In this document: positions 7,433 through 16,094 of the stretch, one piece after another | Position numbering within the stretch: the stretch's first letter is position 1 | Layout: each line of letters starts with the position of its first letter | Assembly (NCBI GenBank): GCA_964436635.1 | Contig: CAYTDM010000008.1 | Span: 1-64,000, forward strand | Length of the DNA stretch: 64,000 bases | Direction: 5' to 3' | Source of the DNA: DASRQK01 sp964436635 | Lineage (GTDB): Bacteria > Bacteroidota > Bacteroidia > Sphingobacteriales > Sphingobacteriaceae | Made by a program: the position numbers and the translations under genes | Notes under the pieces: generated by a model | Database searches by the model: none | What the model was told of the DNA's origin: nothing | What the model saw: only the letters and a program-made list of their open reading frames with translations

Positions 7433-8776
7433 TTAATCTAAAGATGGGAAGGAAATCCCTTTAATTTTTCGATATAATTCAACGGCATACAAATCCGTCA
7501 TCCCCGATACGAAGTCGAGCACGCTGCGAATCTTATCGTAGACTGAGTGGGAGTCAGTATAAAATTGCTTAGGCATCAACGCCACCAATTTCTTTTCGTA
7601 CGCAGATTTATCCAGATTTAAGTAAGCTGGAATGAATTCGTGTAGCAACCCATCCATTACCTTATATCCCGCTACCTCAATTTGCACGACCGATGAAGCA
7701 TTATAAATTTGCGCTACAGAAATCTGCCCTATTTGCTTCATGGCATTTTTATACGTTTCTGGAATTGCATCGATCAGCGACTGCCGGAATTGGCCTGCCA
7801 AAATCGCATTCTGTTCCCGTACAAATACCTCTGCGCAGGCATGCGTTAATGTATTTATGGCTTTTGAACGCAGTAAGGCCACTCGACTTGCATGATCGGC
7901 TAAAGTCTGCAAACGTTCTGTTTGATCGCTACCACATAGTGGCATCAACAAATCCGCCACTTGTTGGTAAGACAGAATTCCCAATCGATGTGCGTCTTCC
8001 AAGTCTATAATATTATAACTGATATCGTCCGCAGCTTCCACCAAATATACTAACGGATGACGCATATAGGCCGAAGGATTACTAGCATCTTTTACTAGGC
8101 CTAACTCCTCTACAATTTTCTCAAAAGTTTCTTTTTCGGATTGAAAATAGCCGTACTTCTTTAAATGATGATGTGCTTTATTATGACCATCAATCGCTGC
8201 ACAAGGATATTTGATAATGGAACCCAGCGTAGCGTAGGTTAAGGCAAAACCACTAGCATCTTTTCCTGCAAATGCATGAGTCAATACACGTAGCGCATTA
8301 GCGTTGCCCTCAAAGTGAATGAGGTCCTCCCACTCTTCAGGAGTGACATCTGATTGATATTGCTGGCCTTGGCCTCGAGTAAAGTAGGTCGAAATCGCTG
8401 CCTCTCCTGAGTGACCGAACGCTGGGTTACCTAAGTCATGAGAAAGGCAAGCTGCGGACACGATATTTCCCACTTCTTGCAGGGCGGGAACTTCTTGGTC
8501 GATTTGTGGATGCAGTTTTTTATATTCATTGTAGAAAATACGTCCCAATGACCGTCCCACTGAAGCTACTTCTAAACTATGTGTAAGTCGGTTATGCACG
8601 AAAACACTACCGGGTAATGGAAATACCTGAGTTTTGTTCTGCAAACGACGGAAAGGAGATGAGAAAATTAGTCTATCGTAGTCCCGTTGGAATTCGGAAC
8701 GCGCATCATCTTGGTTGTCCGTATATCGGTGCTCATATCCCCAACGTTTTGCTGAAAGTAAGGTTTTCCAATTCAT
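7433..8776 (-). CDS. dgt: Deoxyguanosinetriphosphate triphosphohydrolase
   Basis: Hydrolyses dGTP (and in some relatives other dNTPs) to the deoxynucleoside and triphosphate in the cytoplasm, helping control dNTP pools. The 447-residue protein has the HD-domain metal ligands: HNRLTHSLEVAS with His66, then SHDLGNPAFGHSG with His113/Asp114, and a later Asp in AADDISYNIIDLED. RLIFSSPFRRLQNKTQVFP near residue 36 is the typical N-terminal dgt motif. Length fits the family. It starts 19 bases after argH, an operon-like spacing, though there is no known metabolic link between the two. Confidence 0.95.
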   Translation of the reverse strand: MNWKTLLSAKRWGYEHRYTDNQDDARSEFQRDYDRLIFSSPFRRLQNKTQVFPLPGSVFVHNRLTHSLEVASVGRSLGRIFYNEYKKLHPQIDQEVPALQEVGNIVSAACLSHDLGNPAFGHSGEAAISTYFTRGQGQQYQSDVTPEEWEDLIHFEGNANALRVLTHAFAGKDASGFALTYATLGSIIKYPCAAIDGHNKAHHHLKKYGYFQSEKETFEKIVEELGLVKDASNPSAYMRHPLVYLVEAADDISYNIIDLEDAHRLGILSYQQVADLLMPLCGSDQTERLQTLADHASRVALLRSKAINTLTHACAEVFVREQNAILAGQFRQSLIDAIPETYKNAMKQIGQISVAQIYNASSVVQIEVAGYKVMDGLLHEFIPAYLNLDKSAYEKKLVALMPKQFYTDSHSVYDKIRSVLDFVSGMTDLYAVELYRKIKGISFPSLD

Positions 8777-8795
8777 GCCCTCTCCTGATATCCGA

Positions 8796-10127
8796 TTATT
8801 GAATTAATTTTTGAATCGCTTGATGTACCTTCTCAAAGCCGAAACCTGCTAAGGCGTCCTTATACATTTGTTGGATTTGGGTGTTGCAAAGATTTCCTAT
8901 GCTTCCTTCATGGGTGTGATGAATCTCTTTTGAAGGTTGGAATCGACCTTCTTCTATCGCTAAGCCAATTTGGCGATAGGCTTCACGGAAAGGCACTCCT
9001 TTTAATACTTCATTGTTCACCACTTCCACGCTAAATAAATAATCGTATTTCGGATCATCCAACACGTTTGTTTTTACTTCTATGTGCTGCAGCATGAATT
9101 CCGCGATCTCTAAACATTCATTTAAAGATTGAATCGCTGGGAAGAGGTTTTCTTTTAGTAATTGCAAATCTCTATGGTAGCCTGAAGGCAAATTAGTAGT
9201 CAACATCGCAATTTCATTTGGCAAAGCCTGAATGCGATTACAACGCCCACGGATCAACTCAAACACATCTGGATTTTTCTTATGAGGCATAATGCTCGAT
9301 CCTGTGGTCAAATGATCCGGGAAGGAAATAAAACCAAAATTCTGATTAATATAAAGACAAACGTCCATTGCGAATTTGCCTAAAGTAGCTGCAACAGATG
9401 AAAGTCCTTGAGCCAATATGCGTTCGGTCTTACCTCTACCCATTTGTGCGTAAACTACATTGTAGTTCAAATCATCGAAACCTAACAAATTAGTAGTGAG
9501 GGTACGGTTCAATGGAAAAGACGAGCCATATCCGGCTGCCGAACCTAAAGGATTCTTATTACTGATTTTCCAAGCCGCTTGCAAAACGTGTAAATCGTCC
9601 GCTAGACTTTCGGCATAGGCGCCAAACCACAATCCAAAAGATGAAGGCATGGCAATTTGCAAGTGTGTATATCCCGGAATCAGCACATTTTTGTGTTGTT
9701 CACTTAGGGCGATAAGTCTGTCGAATAAATGGGTCATGGCAGTTACCGTACGCTCGATTTCCATGCGGAAATAAAGTTTAAGGTCCACCAACACTTGGTC
9801 GTTGCGCGAGCGACCACTGTGAATTTTTTTACCGGCCTCGCCAATGCGTTGGGTAAGCAACCATTCAACCTGCGAATGAACATCCTCGACTTGCTCGTTA
9901 ATTTCGAATTGGCCCGCTAGGATTTCGTGATATATGGCTTTCAATCCCGCTTGGACGGCTTCGTAATCGGATTTATCCAACAGGCCTACCTCATTTAACA
10001 TGGTGGTGTGGGCTAGAGAACCTAACACATCAGCTTTTGCTAAAAATAAATCCAGTTCCCTATCTTGGCCGACGGTGAAGGTTTCTACCCATTTATTAAC
10101 ATCGGTGTTTTTTTGCCAAATCTTCAT
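8796..10127 (-). CDS. argH: Argininosuccinate lyase
   Basis: Last step of arginine synthesis: argininosuccinate to arginine plus fumarate, as a cytoplasmic homotetramer. The fumarase/lyase signature GSSIMPHKKNPD lies at 276-287 with the flexible-loop catalytic Ser, and HSGRSRNDQV at 103-112 is diagnostic for ArgH. I start at the Met of MKIWQKNTDVNKW (443 residues). An in-frame Met 27 codons upstream exists, but a TACCTTTG -7 promoter element (10185-10192) lies inside that extension, so the longer form would not be transcribed. No other arg genes are adjacent; dgt follows at 19 bases. Confidence 0.95.
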   Translation of the reverse strand: MKIWQKNTDVNKWVETFTVGQDRELDLFLAKADVLGSLAHTTMLNEVGLLDKSDYEAVQAGLKAIYHEILAGQFEINEQVEDVHSQVEWLLTQRIGEAGKKIHSGRSRNDQVLVDLKLYFRMEIERTVTAMTHLFDRLIALSEQHKNVLIPGYTHLQIAMPSSFGLWFGAYAESLADDLHVLQAAWKISNKNPLGSAAGYGSSFPLNRTLTTNLLGFDDLNYNVVYAQMGRGKTERILAQGLSSVAATLGKFAMDVCLYINQNFGFISFPDHLTTGSSIMPHKKNPDVFELIRGRCNRIQALPNEIAMLTTNLPSGYHRDLQLLKENLFPAIQSLNECLEIAEFMLQHIEVKTNVLDDPKYDYLFSVEVVNNEVLKGVPFREAYRQIGLAIEEGRFQPSKEIHHTHEGSIGNLCNTQIQQMYKDALAGFGFEKVHQAIQKLIQ

Positions 10128-10184
10128 GATCATTCGCGTTTGCGATTTAAATCGCCTTTGTTTTCTATCATTTCTATATCTCGC

Positions 10185-10192
10185 CAAAGGTA
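10185..10192 (-). promoter_or_regulatory. Putative argH promoter -7 element
   Basis: TACCTTTG on the minus strand, identical to the -7 elements of the three rRNA promoters. A good -33 TTTG at 19-20 bases is not present (nearest TTTTG leaves a 13-base spacer), so the promoter is imperfect. Predicted transcription would start about 50 bases before the chosen argH start. Confidence 0.5.
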
Positions 10193-10307
10193 CGAAATCT
10201 GCATTCAAAATAATATTTAGAAAAAATCATTAAAATACAGCTGAAAAAGAATAAATTGGTCCCTTATTAACTATTATCCATTTTCAATTATCCTAATTCC
10301 AAACCAA

Positions 10308-13142
10308 ATGAAACGAAGATTTAAGTTTGTTTTCTTTTTGGCTATGAGTTTGGCGCTCAGTTTGCCAACTTTAGCTCAAGAAAAACCAGCGATGTCTTGG
10401 AAAGATATTCCATCTTGGCAATACATCCGCACAATGAATAGTAGCCTTTCTCCTGACGGAAATTGGATTACTTGGGTTTCAGGTCCGACAAAAGGCGATT
10501 TAACCTTAACCTTAAGAAGTACAAAAGACACCGTACGCTACGAATTTCCTGTAGGTGCAACCGCCTCAACAGCTGTATTCTCAAAATCGGGTAAATACGT
10601 GGCCTTCCGTGAGTCTGCAAAAGATGCAGAGGTGGAAGCGGCTAAAAAGACGAAAAAACCTACTTATAATAAGTTGGTACTAGTTTCCTTAACAGATACC
10701 AGTAAAATTACTTTCGACAAAATTGCGAACTTCTCTTTTAATGGGGATCGTGGAGATTGGGTAGCAGTTAGTTTCGTAGCACCTGAAGGTGCACCAAGAG
10801 GTGAAGGTGCTGCTAAAGGAAATGATTTAGTGCTGTACAACTTGAACGATAAAACGACTTTTAATATTGGTAACGTTAGCGAATATTCCTTTAATAAGGC
10901 AGGAAACATTTTGGCATATATCATCGATGCTCAAGGTCAAAATGGAAACGGTATTTTAATTCGTGACATGTCAACTGGATTGACTACCGTTTTGGACAAC
11001 GGAAAAGCTACATATAAAAATATTAATTGGAACGAAGACGGAACCGCCTTCGCTTTATTAAAATCTGCTAAACATGAAGATTATAAATCAGAAGTATTTA
11101 GTGTAATAGGAATAAGTAAAATCAATGGCTCTCAAACCCAAAAAGTGGTTTACTCAGGCATTGAGGATGCAAACTTCCCTACTGGAAAAGGCATCAGTGG
11201 CTTTGGTCAAGCGTATTGGTCAGATGACTTAAGCACCTTATTCTTTGGTATAGCAGATTTGGAGAAAAAGGAAAAGAAAGCTGCTGATTCCACGGCTACA
11301 CGTGGCGAACGCCCAGCTCCAGGTGCGCGTCCTGGCGCAGCCGCAGATATTGAGAAACCTGATTTGATTATTTGGAACTGGCAAGATAAACGCCTTCAAT
11401 CTGCGCAGCAACTTCAACAAGCAAGAGATAAGAATTTCAATTTAACCAGCGCTTACCATGTTCCGACGAAGAATTTAACGGTGTTAGCGGATGAGGATCA
11501 GATTCGGATGGTTTCTATGGGGCCAAAACAAATCTTTGCGTTAGGATATGATTATTCGCCTTATGAAATGGATAATAATCTTTCTGGGCAAACTTATGGA
11601 GATGTGTATGTCATCGATGTAAAAACGGGTAATCGCACCTTGCTTTTGGAAAACCACTATTTAACTGCATCGCGTACGATGGCGTTTTCTCCTGATGGTC
11701 TCCAATTAGCCTATTATAAAGAAGGTGCTTATTATGTCGTGAATTTGCAAAGCAAACAACACATCAACGTAACTGCGCAAGTTAAATCTTCTTTTGTGAA
11801 TAATTTAAGTGACCACAACATCAAGCAACCGGCTACACCGTTTTTTGGTTGGTCCAGTGACTCGAAGTTTGTATTAATTCGTGATAATAATGATTTATAC
11901 AAAATTTCAGCCGATGGGAAAAAAGTGGTTTCCTTGACGGATAATTTCAAAGCTAAAAACTTAACGGTCAATTCTAATTTCCGCTTTTATCCAAACGACA
12001 AAGGCATTGATTTCAAAAAAGATCAGTTCTTTAGTGTATTCAGCCTTGAAAATAAACAAGAAGGATTTGCAGTATTAGATGCTGGCAAAGATCAAATGCG
12101 CATTGTGACCCTTACAGATCACAGTTATGGTGTACGTAAGGCTGAACAGGCGAATGCTTTTGTCTTCTCAAAGGAAAATAGCACGGACGCTCCAGAATTT
12201 TTCATTTCTTGGAATAAAGAATTGTCTAATGCGAAGCAATTAACTTCAAACACACCAGATAAAGAAAAATATGCTTGGTCTGCTGGCGCAAAGTTAATTG
12301 AATATGTCAGTGCGAAAGGAGACACGCTTCAAGCAGCCTTATATTTACCAGCGAATTATGAGCCGGGCAAAGCCTACCCAACCATTACTTATATTTACGA
12401 ACGATTAACGCAAGATCTTAATTCTTACGCGAATCCAGCATTCCCTGGTGGAGGTTTTAATCGTGCTATGTACACCAGCAATGGGTATGCGGTATTAATG
12501 CCGGATATTAAATATGAATTGAATGAACCAGGCAACTCGGCGGTGTATTGTGTAGTTCCTGCTGTAGAGGCGGCGATCGCAACAGGCATCGTGGACAAAG
12601 CAAACGTAGCCATTCACGGGCATTCATGGGGCGGTTACCAAACATCGTTCTTAATTACGCAAACAAATATCTTTAAAGCTGCTGCTGCTGGTGCGCCATT
12701 AACGAACATGATTTCCATGTATTCTTTGATTTATTGGAATAGCGGTAGCACCAACCAGTCGATTTTTGAATCGAGTCAAGGACGCTTAACGACTGGATAT
12801 TGGGATAACTGGGATGCGTACAAACGCAATTCACCAATATACTACATTAAGAATGTTCAGACTCCTTTATTGTTATTACATAATGATAAAGACGGTGCGG
12901 TAGATTATACCCAAGGAATCGAATATTACAATGGTTTAAGAAGATTAAATAAACCAGTCGCTATGATCACCTACAAGGGCGAGAACCACGGGATCGTGAA
13001 AGAAGCCAATCGTAAAGATTATGCGGTTAGAATGATGGAATTTATGGATCACTACCTAAAAGGTGCTCCTGCTCCTGATTGGTGGGAAAAGGGAATTGAT
13101 CATTTAGATTTGCAAAAACATATAGAAAAGAGGGTATTCTAA
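10308..13142 (+). CDS. S9 family (prolyl oligopeptidase-like) serine peptidase
   Basis: A 944-residue exported peptidase with a signal peptide (about 1-23, ending LPTLAQ). The N-terminal two thirds carry WD40/TolB-like propeller repeats with SPDG blades (SLSPDGNWITWVSG, AFSPDGLQLAYYKEG). The C-terminal alpha/beta-hydrolase domain has the nucleophile Ser773 in GHSWGGYQ, an acid at Asp860/Asp862 in HNDKDGAVDY and His894 in GENHG, the expected catalytic order. A low-complexity insert near residue 330-350 (RGERPAPGARPGAA) is probably a disordered loop. It is likely periplasmic and involved in oligopeptide degradation. It is a single gene, divergent from argH and followed by a nested inverted repeat. 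Confidence 0.93.
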   Translation: MKRRFKFVFFLAMSLALSLPTLAQEKPAMSWKDIPSWQYIRTMNSSLSPDGNWITWVSGPTKGDLTLTLRSTKDTVRYEFPVGATASTAVFSKSGKYVAFRESAKDAEVEAAKKTKKPTYNKLVLVSLTDTSKITFDKIANFSFNGDRGDWVAVSFVAPEGAPRGEGAAKGNDLVLYNLNDKTTFNIGNVSEYSFNKAGNILAYIIDAQGQNGNGILIRDMSTGLTTVLDNGKATYKNINWNEDGTAFALLKSAKHEDYKSEVFSVIGISKINGSQTQKVVYSGIEDANFPTGKGISGFGQAYWSDDLSTLFFGIADLEKKEKKAADSTATRGERPAPGARPGAAADIEKPDLIIWNWQDKRLQSAQQLQQARDKNFNLTSAYHVPTKNLTVLADEDQIRMVSMGPKQIFALGYDYSPYEMDNNLSGQTYGDVYVIDVKTGNRTLLLENHYLTASRTMAFSPDGLQLAYYKEGAYYVVNLQSKQHINVTAQVKSSFVNNLSDHNIKQPATPFFGWSSDSKFVLIRDNNDLYKISADGKKVVSLTDNFKAKNLTVNSNFRFYPNDKGIDFKKDQFFSVFSLENKQEGFAVLDAGKDQMRIVTLTDHSYGVRKAEQANAFVFSKENSTDAPEFFISWNKELSNAKQLTSNTPDKEKYAWSAGAKLIEYVSAKGDTLQAALYLPANYEPGKAYPTITYIYERLTQDLNSYANPAFPGGGFNRAMYTSNGYAVLMPDIKYELNEPGNSAVYCVVPAVEAAIATGIVDKANVAIHGHSWGGYQTSFLITQTNIFKAAAAGAPLTNMISMYSLIYWNSGSTNQSIFESSQGRLTTGYWDNWDAYKRNSPIYYIKNVQTPLLLLHNDKDGAVDYTQGIEYYNGLRRLNKPVAMITYKGENHGIVKEANRKDYAVRMMEFMDHYLKGAPAPDWWEKGIDHLDLQKHIEKRVF

Positions 13143-13218
13143 TTAAAACAGATCCGTCAAGGCAAAAGTGAGTGTCCACTTACTTATTTTTTAAAAAAGC
13201 CTTGACGGATCTAATTAA
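13138..13218. repeat. Nested inverted repeat flanked by 9-bp direct repeats, after peptidase gene
   Basis: Perfect 14-bp arms AGATCCGTCAAGGC (13150-13163) and GCCTTGACGGATCT (13199-13212) enclose a second, imperfect stem AAGTGAGTG/CACTTACTT (13166-13185) that is followed by ATTTTTT. TCTAATTAA occurs on both sides (13138-13146 and 13210-13218), partly inside the arm. The inner stem plus T-run can serve as the terminator of the peptidase gene, whose stop codon is in the left direct repeat. The long GC-rich outer arms suggest a short repeat element rather than a plain terminator. Confidence 0.6.
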
Positions 13219-13224
13219 TATTCC

Positions 13225-13232
13225 TACGTTTG
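13225..13232 (+). promoter_or_regulatory. Putative promoter of candidate small RNA
   Basis: TACGTTTG matches the -7 consensus TAnnTTTG on the plus strand, with TTG at 13202-13204, 20 bases upstream, as a partial -33 element (CTTG rather than TTTG). No open reading frame begins downstream before the terminator at 13375. Confidence 0.4.
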
Positions 13233-13237
13233 TGACC

Positions 13238-13398
13238 ACAAGGGAGAATGGCTGTTAGATAGCTTTAGAAATCAGCAGATTTATTCCAATCGTAAACGAA
13301 ATTTTGATAGACCTTCAAGTCTAAAAACTGGAAAAGAAACCAACTAACCAATTATAAACCTCTTTTAAAAAAAAGGCGCTTAACCAAGCGCCTTTTTT
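13238..13398 (+). ncRNA. Candidate small RNA
   Basis: A stretch of about 160 bases without an open frame, bounded by a promoter-like pair (TTG, 20 bases, TACGTTTG) and a strong Rho-independent terminator on the same strand. It contains a small AGAC/GTCT hairpin (about 13309-13322) and is A-rich in the second half. It matches no RNA family I can recognise. The case rests on architecture alone; the terminator is also usable by the acyltransferase gene on the other strand. Confidence 0.3.
13369..13398. terminator. Bidirectional Rho-independent terminator
   Basis: GGCGCTT (13375-13381) and AAGCGCC (13386-13392) form a GC-rich stem with a 4-base loop, flanked by an A-run on the left and TTTTTT on the right, so that it works on both strands. 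On the minus strand it ends the acyltransferase transcript about 95 bases past the stop codon; on the plus strand it would end the candidate small RNA. Confidence 0.85.
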
Positions 13399-13488
13399 AT
13401 TAAATGTTTTTTACAATTTTAGAATCGGGTATTTTCTTTGGAATCTTGCGGCAGTTTCAGAGCGGCGTCCTTGAAAATCACCCAGGTC

Positions 13489-14226
13489 CTAAGCTTGACC
13501 GATTTTTTCACGAATCGCCCTTTCAGCTTCCTGAACAATCTCCTCGGGTAGTCGATCATTCGGTTCAATGGGCGCTAACACATCCCAAGTCAAGGAAACA
13601 AATGTATCTGCAGGGAATCCACCATATCGCTGCATGCGCCATGAGTTTTGAATAGCGATCGGGACAACAAGTGCATTCGGAACTTTTTTTAAAATGGTAG
13701 CAATGCCTCCTTCTTTAAAGGATTTCATGACACCGTTTCTTGACCGAGTTCCTTCTGGAAAAATTACTGTTGACCACGTTTTGGCCTTCATATTTTTAGC
13801 CAACTTAAGAATTTCTGCTATCGCTTGCTTAGAATCATTTCTGTCGATGTTTGCCCCTCCCCCATGTTTTAAATTAAATGAAACACTCGGAATTCCGCGC
13901 GTGAGTTCAATTTTTGAAATAAACTTCGCATGATATTTTCTTAAATAATAAATTAAAGGAGGGATATCAAACATGCTTTGATGATTAGCAATGAAAATAA
14001 TCGGGCGGTCGGTTGGTAATTGGTAAGAATTCCGAAATCGCACCAGATTGCCAAGCAAATAATAACTCTTTGTTAAGAAAAAATTCAAGGTATCCACCGA
14101 CCATTTATGCGCATTATATCCGCCAAATTTTAGGCAAAGCCATTGAATTCCGTGAAAAACAACTAATAGTAAACCAAAGACTAAATAAAAAATTGGACTT
14201 AAAATATACCCAAAAAATTTCCTCAT
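13489..14226 (-). CDS. Lysophospholipid acyltransferase (1-acylglycerol-3-phosphate acyltransferase-like)
   Basis: Transfers an acyl group to the sn-2 position of lysophosphatidic acid in membrane lipid synthesis. The 245-residue protein has N-terminal hydrophobic segments (about 8-32), the catalytic HX4D motif NHQSMFD (His82, Asp87), and the acceptor-binding FPEGTRSR (156-163). Length and layout fit PlsC. It overlaps the end of the SIMPL gene by four bases on the same strand (ATGA-type), so the two are translationally linked. Exact lipid specificity cannot be told. Confidence 0.9.
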   Translation of the reverse strand: MRKFFGYILSPIFYLVFGLLLVVFHGIQWLCLKFGGYNAHKWSVDTLNFFLTKSYYLLGNLVRFRNSYQLPTDRPIIFIANHQSMFDIPPLIYYLRKYHAKFISKIELTRGIPSVSFNLKHGGGANIDRNDSKQAIAEILKLAKNMKAKTWSTVIFPEGTRSRNGVMKSFKEGGIATILKKVPNALVVPIAIQNSWRMQRYGGFPADTFVSLTWDVLAPIEPNDRLPEEIVQEAERAIREKIGQA

Positions 14227-14954
14227 TTCGAAAAGCTTGCTTTTACTGTAATATTTGCGGTTTTATTCCTAGAACTGGTGTTAAACACGCCTCCGTAAGA
14301 ATACTCCTCATTATCGTTTTGGCCAGTGATTTGGAACACCCCTAAATCAGCCTTCACCAAATCTCCCAAAGAGGCGCCCGATTTTGTCGCGATATTCTGT
14401 GCACGTTGCCTCGCATTTTCTGAAGCCTGAGAAATTAATTCAAGTTTCAAATCTTCCAGTTTTGAGTAGTAATAGCTCGGCGCAAACGACGACAATTCAA
14501 TTCCCTGGGAAATTAATGTTGAAATCTCTCGAGAGGCATTATCAACTTTATCTAATTCTTTGGACTCAATGCTTACATTTTGGGACAAAGAATAGCCCGT
14601 AAATGTTTGATATGAGCGTCCATTATTATCATAATCATAGGAAAAATCCCTGTTAATATTGACCGCATCGAACTTAATTTCATCTGCTGAAATTCCTTGG
14701 TCAACCAAAAACTGCTTGATTAAATCACGATCTTTTCGCAGTTGTTCCGACGCTCCACGCAAATCCATGGATTTACGGCTAAAAAAGGCAGTCCACTTAA
14801 CAATATCAGATTCAAAATCCATTTTTGCGTTCCCAGTGACATTAATGGAGTTTGAAATTTTATATTTATATTTATATGAATCGCCTAAAATCCAGGCGAA
14901 AACAATCACAGAAAGCGCTGCGATCAATGTGATAATTAATGAATTTGATTTCAT
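14223..14954 (-). CDS. SIMPL domain (DUF541) protein
   Basis: A 243-residue envelope protein with a single N-terminal hydrophobic segment (about 6-25) that acts as a membrane anchor or signal, followed by a SIMPL/DUF541 domain: the SINVTGNAKMDFESDIVKW start, the QLRKDRDLIKQFLVDQGI helix and the ASENARQRAQNIATKSGASLG block are typical. Family members are periplasmic and have been linked to stress tolerance, but no enzymatic activity is established. The downstream acyltransferase overlaps its stop by four bases. Confidence 0.85.
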   Translation of the reverse strand: MKSNSLIITLIAALSVIVFAWILGDSYKYKYKISNSINVTGNAKMDFESDIVKWTAFFSRKSMDLRGASEQLRKDRDLIKQFLVDQGISADEIKFDAVNINRDFSYDYDNNGRSYQTFTGYSLSQNVSIESKELDKVDNASREISTLISQGIELSSFAPSYYYSKLEDLKLELISQASENARQRAQNIATKSGASLGDLVKADLGVFQITGQNDNEEYSYGGVFNTSSRNKTANITVKASFSK

Positions 14955-15017
14955 AATTTTAGTTTTAAGAATTACACAATTATAAACTATTAATCACGTA
15001 TGACAAAACTCATTCCA

Positions 15018-16037
15018 CTATTCTTTTAACGCATTCTGTTCAGACAAAGGAGTCGAACTTTCACCTGGTCGATCAGAATCAGAAGCCATAGTCGAACTTT
15101 CACTTGGCCGATCAGACAAAGGAGCCAAACTTCCGCCTTGCTGTGCATACCCTTGAGTCGGGCTTCCAAGTTTTTTTGGTTTAAAGACAAAGTATGCACC
15201 AAATAACGCTAATAACAATGCGATCAAATAAAATAACAAACTGATCAAAACAGCTAAATGCGCGTCCAATTGAAAGTAATTAGCCCCATATACATTTGCC
15301 AATTCTCTCAAGCCTAACCCACCAGCTGAAAGCGGAATGATCGCCACTAAAGAGGATAGTAGAAATGAAAATAAATAGGGCGAAAATTTTCCTTGAAAAT
15401 CCAATGCGTAGAGCAAACAAATCACACTTCCAATTTGAAAAGACCAAGATAGGATCGCTTTAAAATGACTGATGAAAAATACGTTTGTAAACGAATTAAA
15501 GAATTTTTTGATGATTAAAAAGTAGATGAAGGTCTCCACAGTGACCACAGTAACGGGTACCCAATTAGGAATCCCGAGTTGGGGTAACATCATAATAAGG
15601 GCTCCTGTGAATACGCTGAGCGCCCATAAGCCGCTGACCCGATCTAAAAAAATCGCAGAGAAGATTTTTTTTCCAGGGATAGGGTGTGATTTGCGGAGCA
15701 AATAAAATTTATATCCGTCTCCCCCTACTCCTCCAGGTAGAAAAAGGTTATAAAACAGTCCTAATAAATATAATTTTAAATTATATCGCTCATTTAAGGC
15801 CAAGCCTATACTATTGAAATATCCCAAAAGTCGTGAGGACGCGATGACTTGGGAAATGGCATACATAATGAATGCTATAAATAAGAAAAGTGGATTGGAT
15901 TGAAGCAATGCTAGTTTAACTTGAGAAAAGTCCACTTTCGTAGACACCCAATACAATGCACCCAGTGTTACAACAAGTTTCAACACGGTTTTAGCATAGC
16001 GAACTGTTTTTGAATCTTGCTTTAGATTTTCTTCCAT
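15018..16037 (-). CDS. Flippase-like integral membrane protein (LPG-synthase TM / UPF0104 family)
   Basis: A 339-residue protein with about eight hydrophobic segments between residues 15 and 290. The FLPGGVGGDGYKFYLLRK motif and the later IIPLSAGGLGLRELANVYG are hallmarks of the membrane domain shared with MprF/AglD-type proteins; family members handle lipid-linked substrates, often as flippases. The last 45 residues are different: a hydrophilic tail with a 13-residue tandem repeat (SDRPSESSTMASD, then SDRPGESSTPLSE), encoded by a 39-bp DNA repeat. The tail is not part of the family and looks like a recent repeat expansion. Substrate unknown. Confidence 0.85.
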   Translation of the reverse strand: MEENLKQDSKTVRYAKTVLKLVVTLGALYWVSTKVDFSQVKLALLQSNPLFLFIAFIMYAISQVIASSRLLGYFNSIGLALNERYNLKLYLLGLFYNLFLPGGVGGDGYKFYLLRKSHPIPGKKIFSAIFLDRVSGLWALSVFTGALIMMLPQLGIPNWVPVTVVTVETFIYFLIIKKFFNSFTNVFFISHFKAILSWSFQIGSVICLLYALDFQGKFSPYLFSFLLSSLVAIIPLSAGGLGLRELANVYGANYFQLDAHLAVLISLLFYLIALLLALFGAYFVFKPKKLGSPTQGYAQQGGSLAPLSDRPSESSTMASDSDRPGESSTPLSEQNALKE

Positions 16038-16094
16038 AAAATTGGCGGTATCCCGTTCAAATCTCTATCTTTACCGTACAAATGTACAATTAGA

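Noticed and set aside
7433..8776. dgt as part of an antiphage dNTP-depletion module
   Set aside because: The neighbours are argH and an unknown protein, with no nuclease, toxin or sensor gene; the protein looks like the housekeeping dGTPase.
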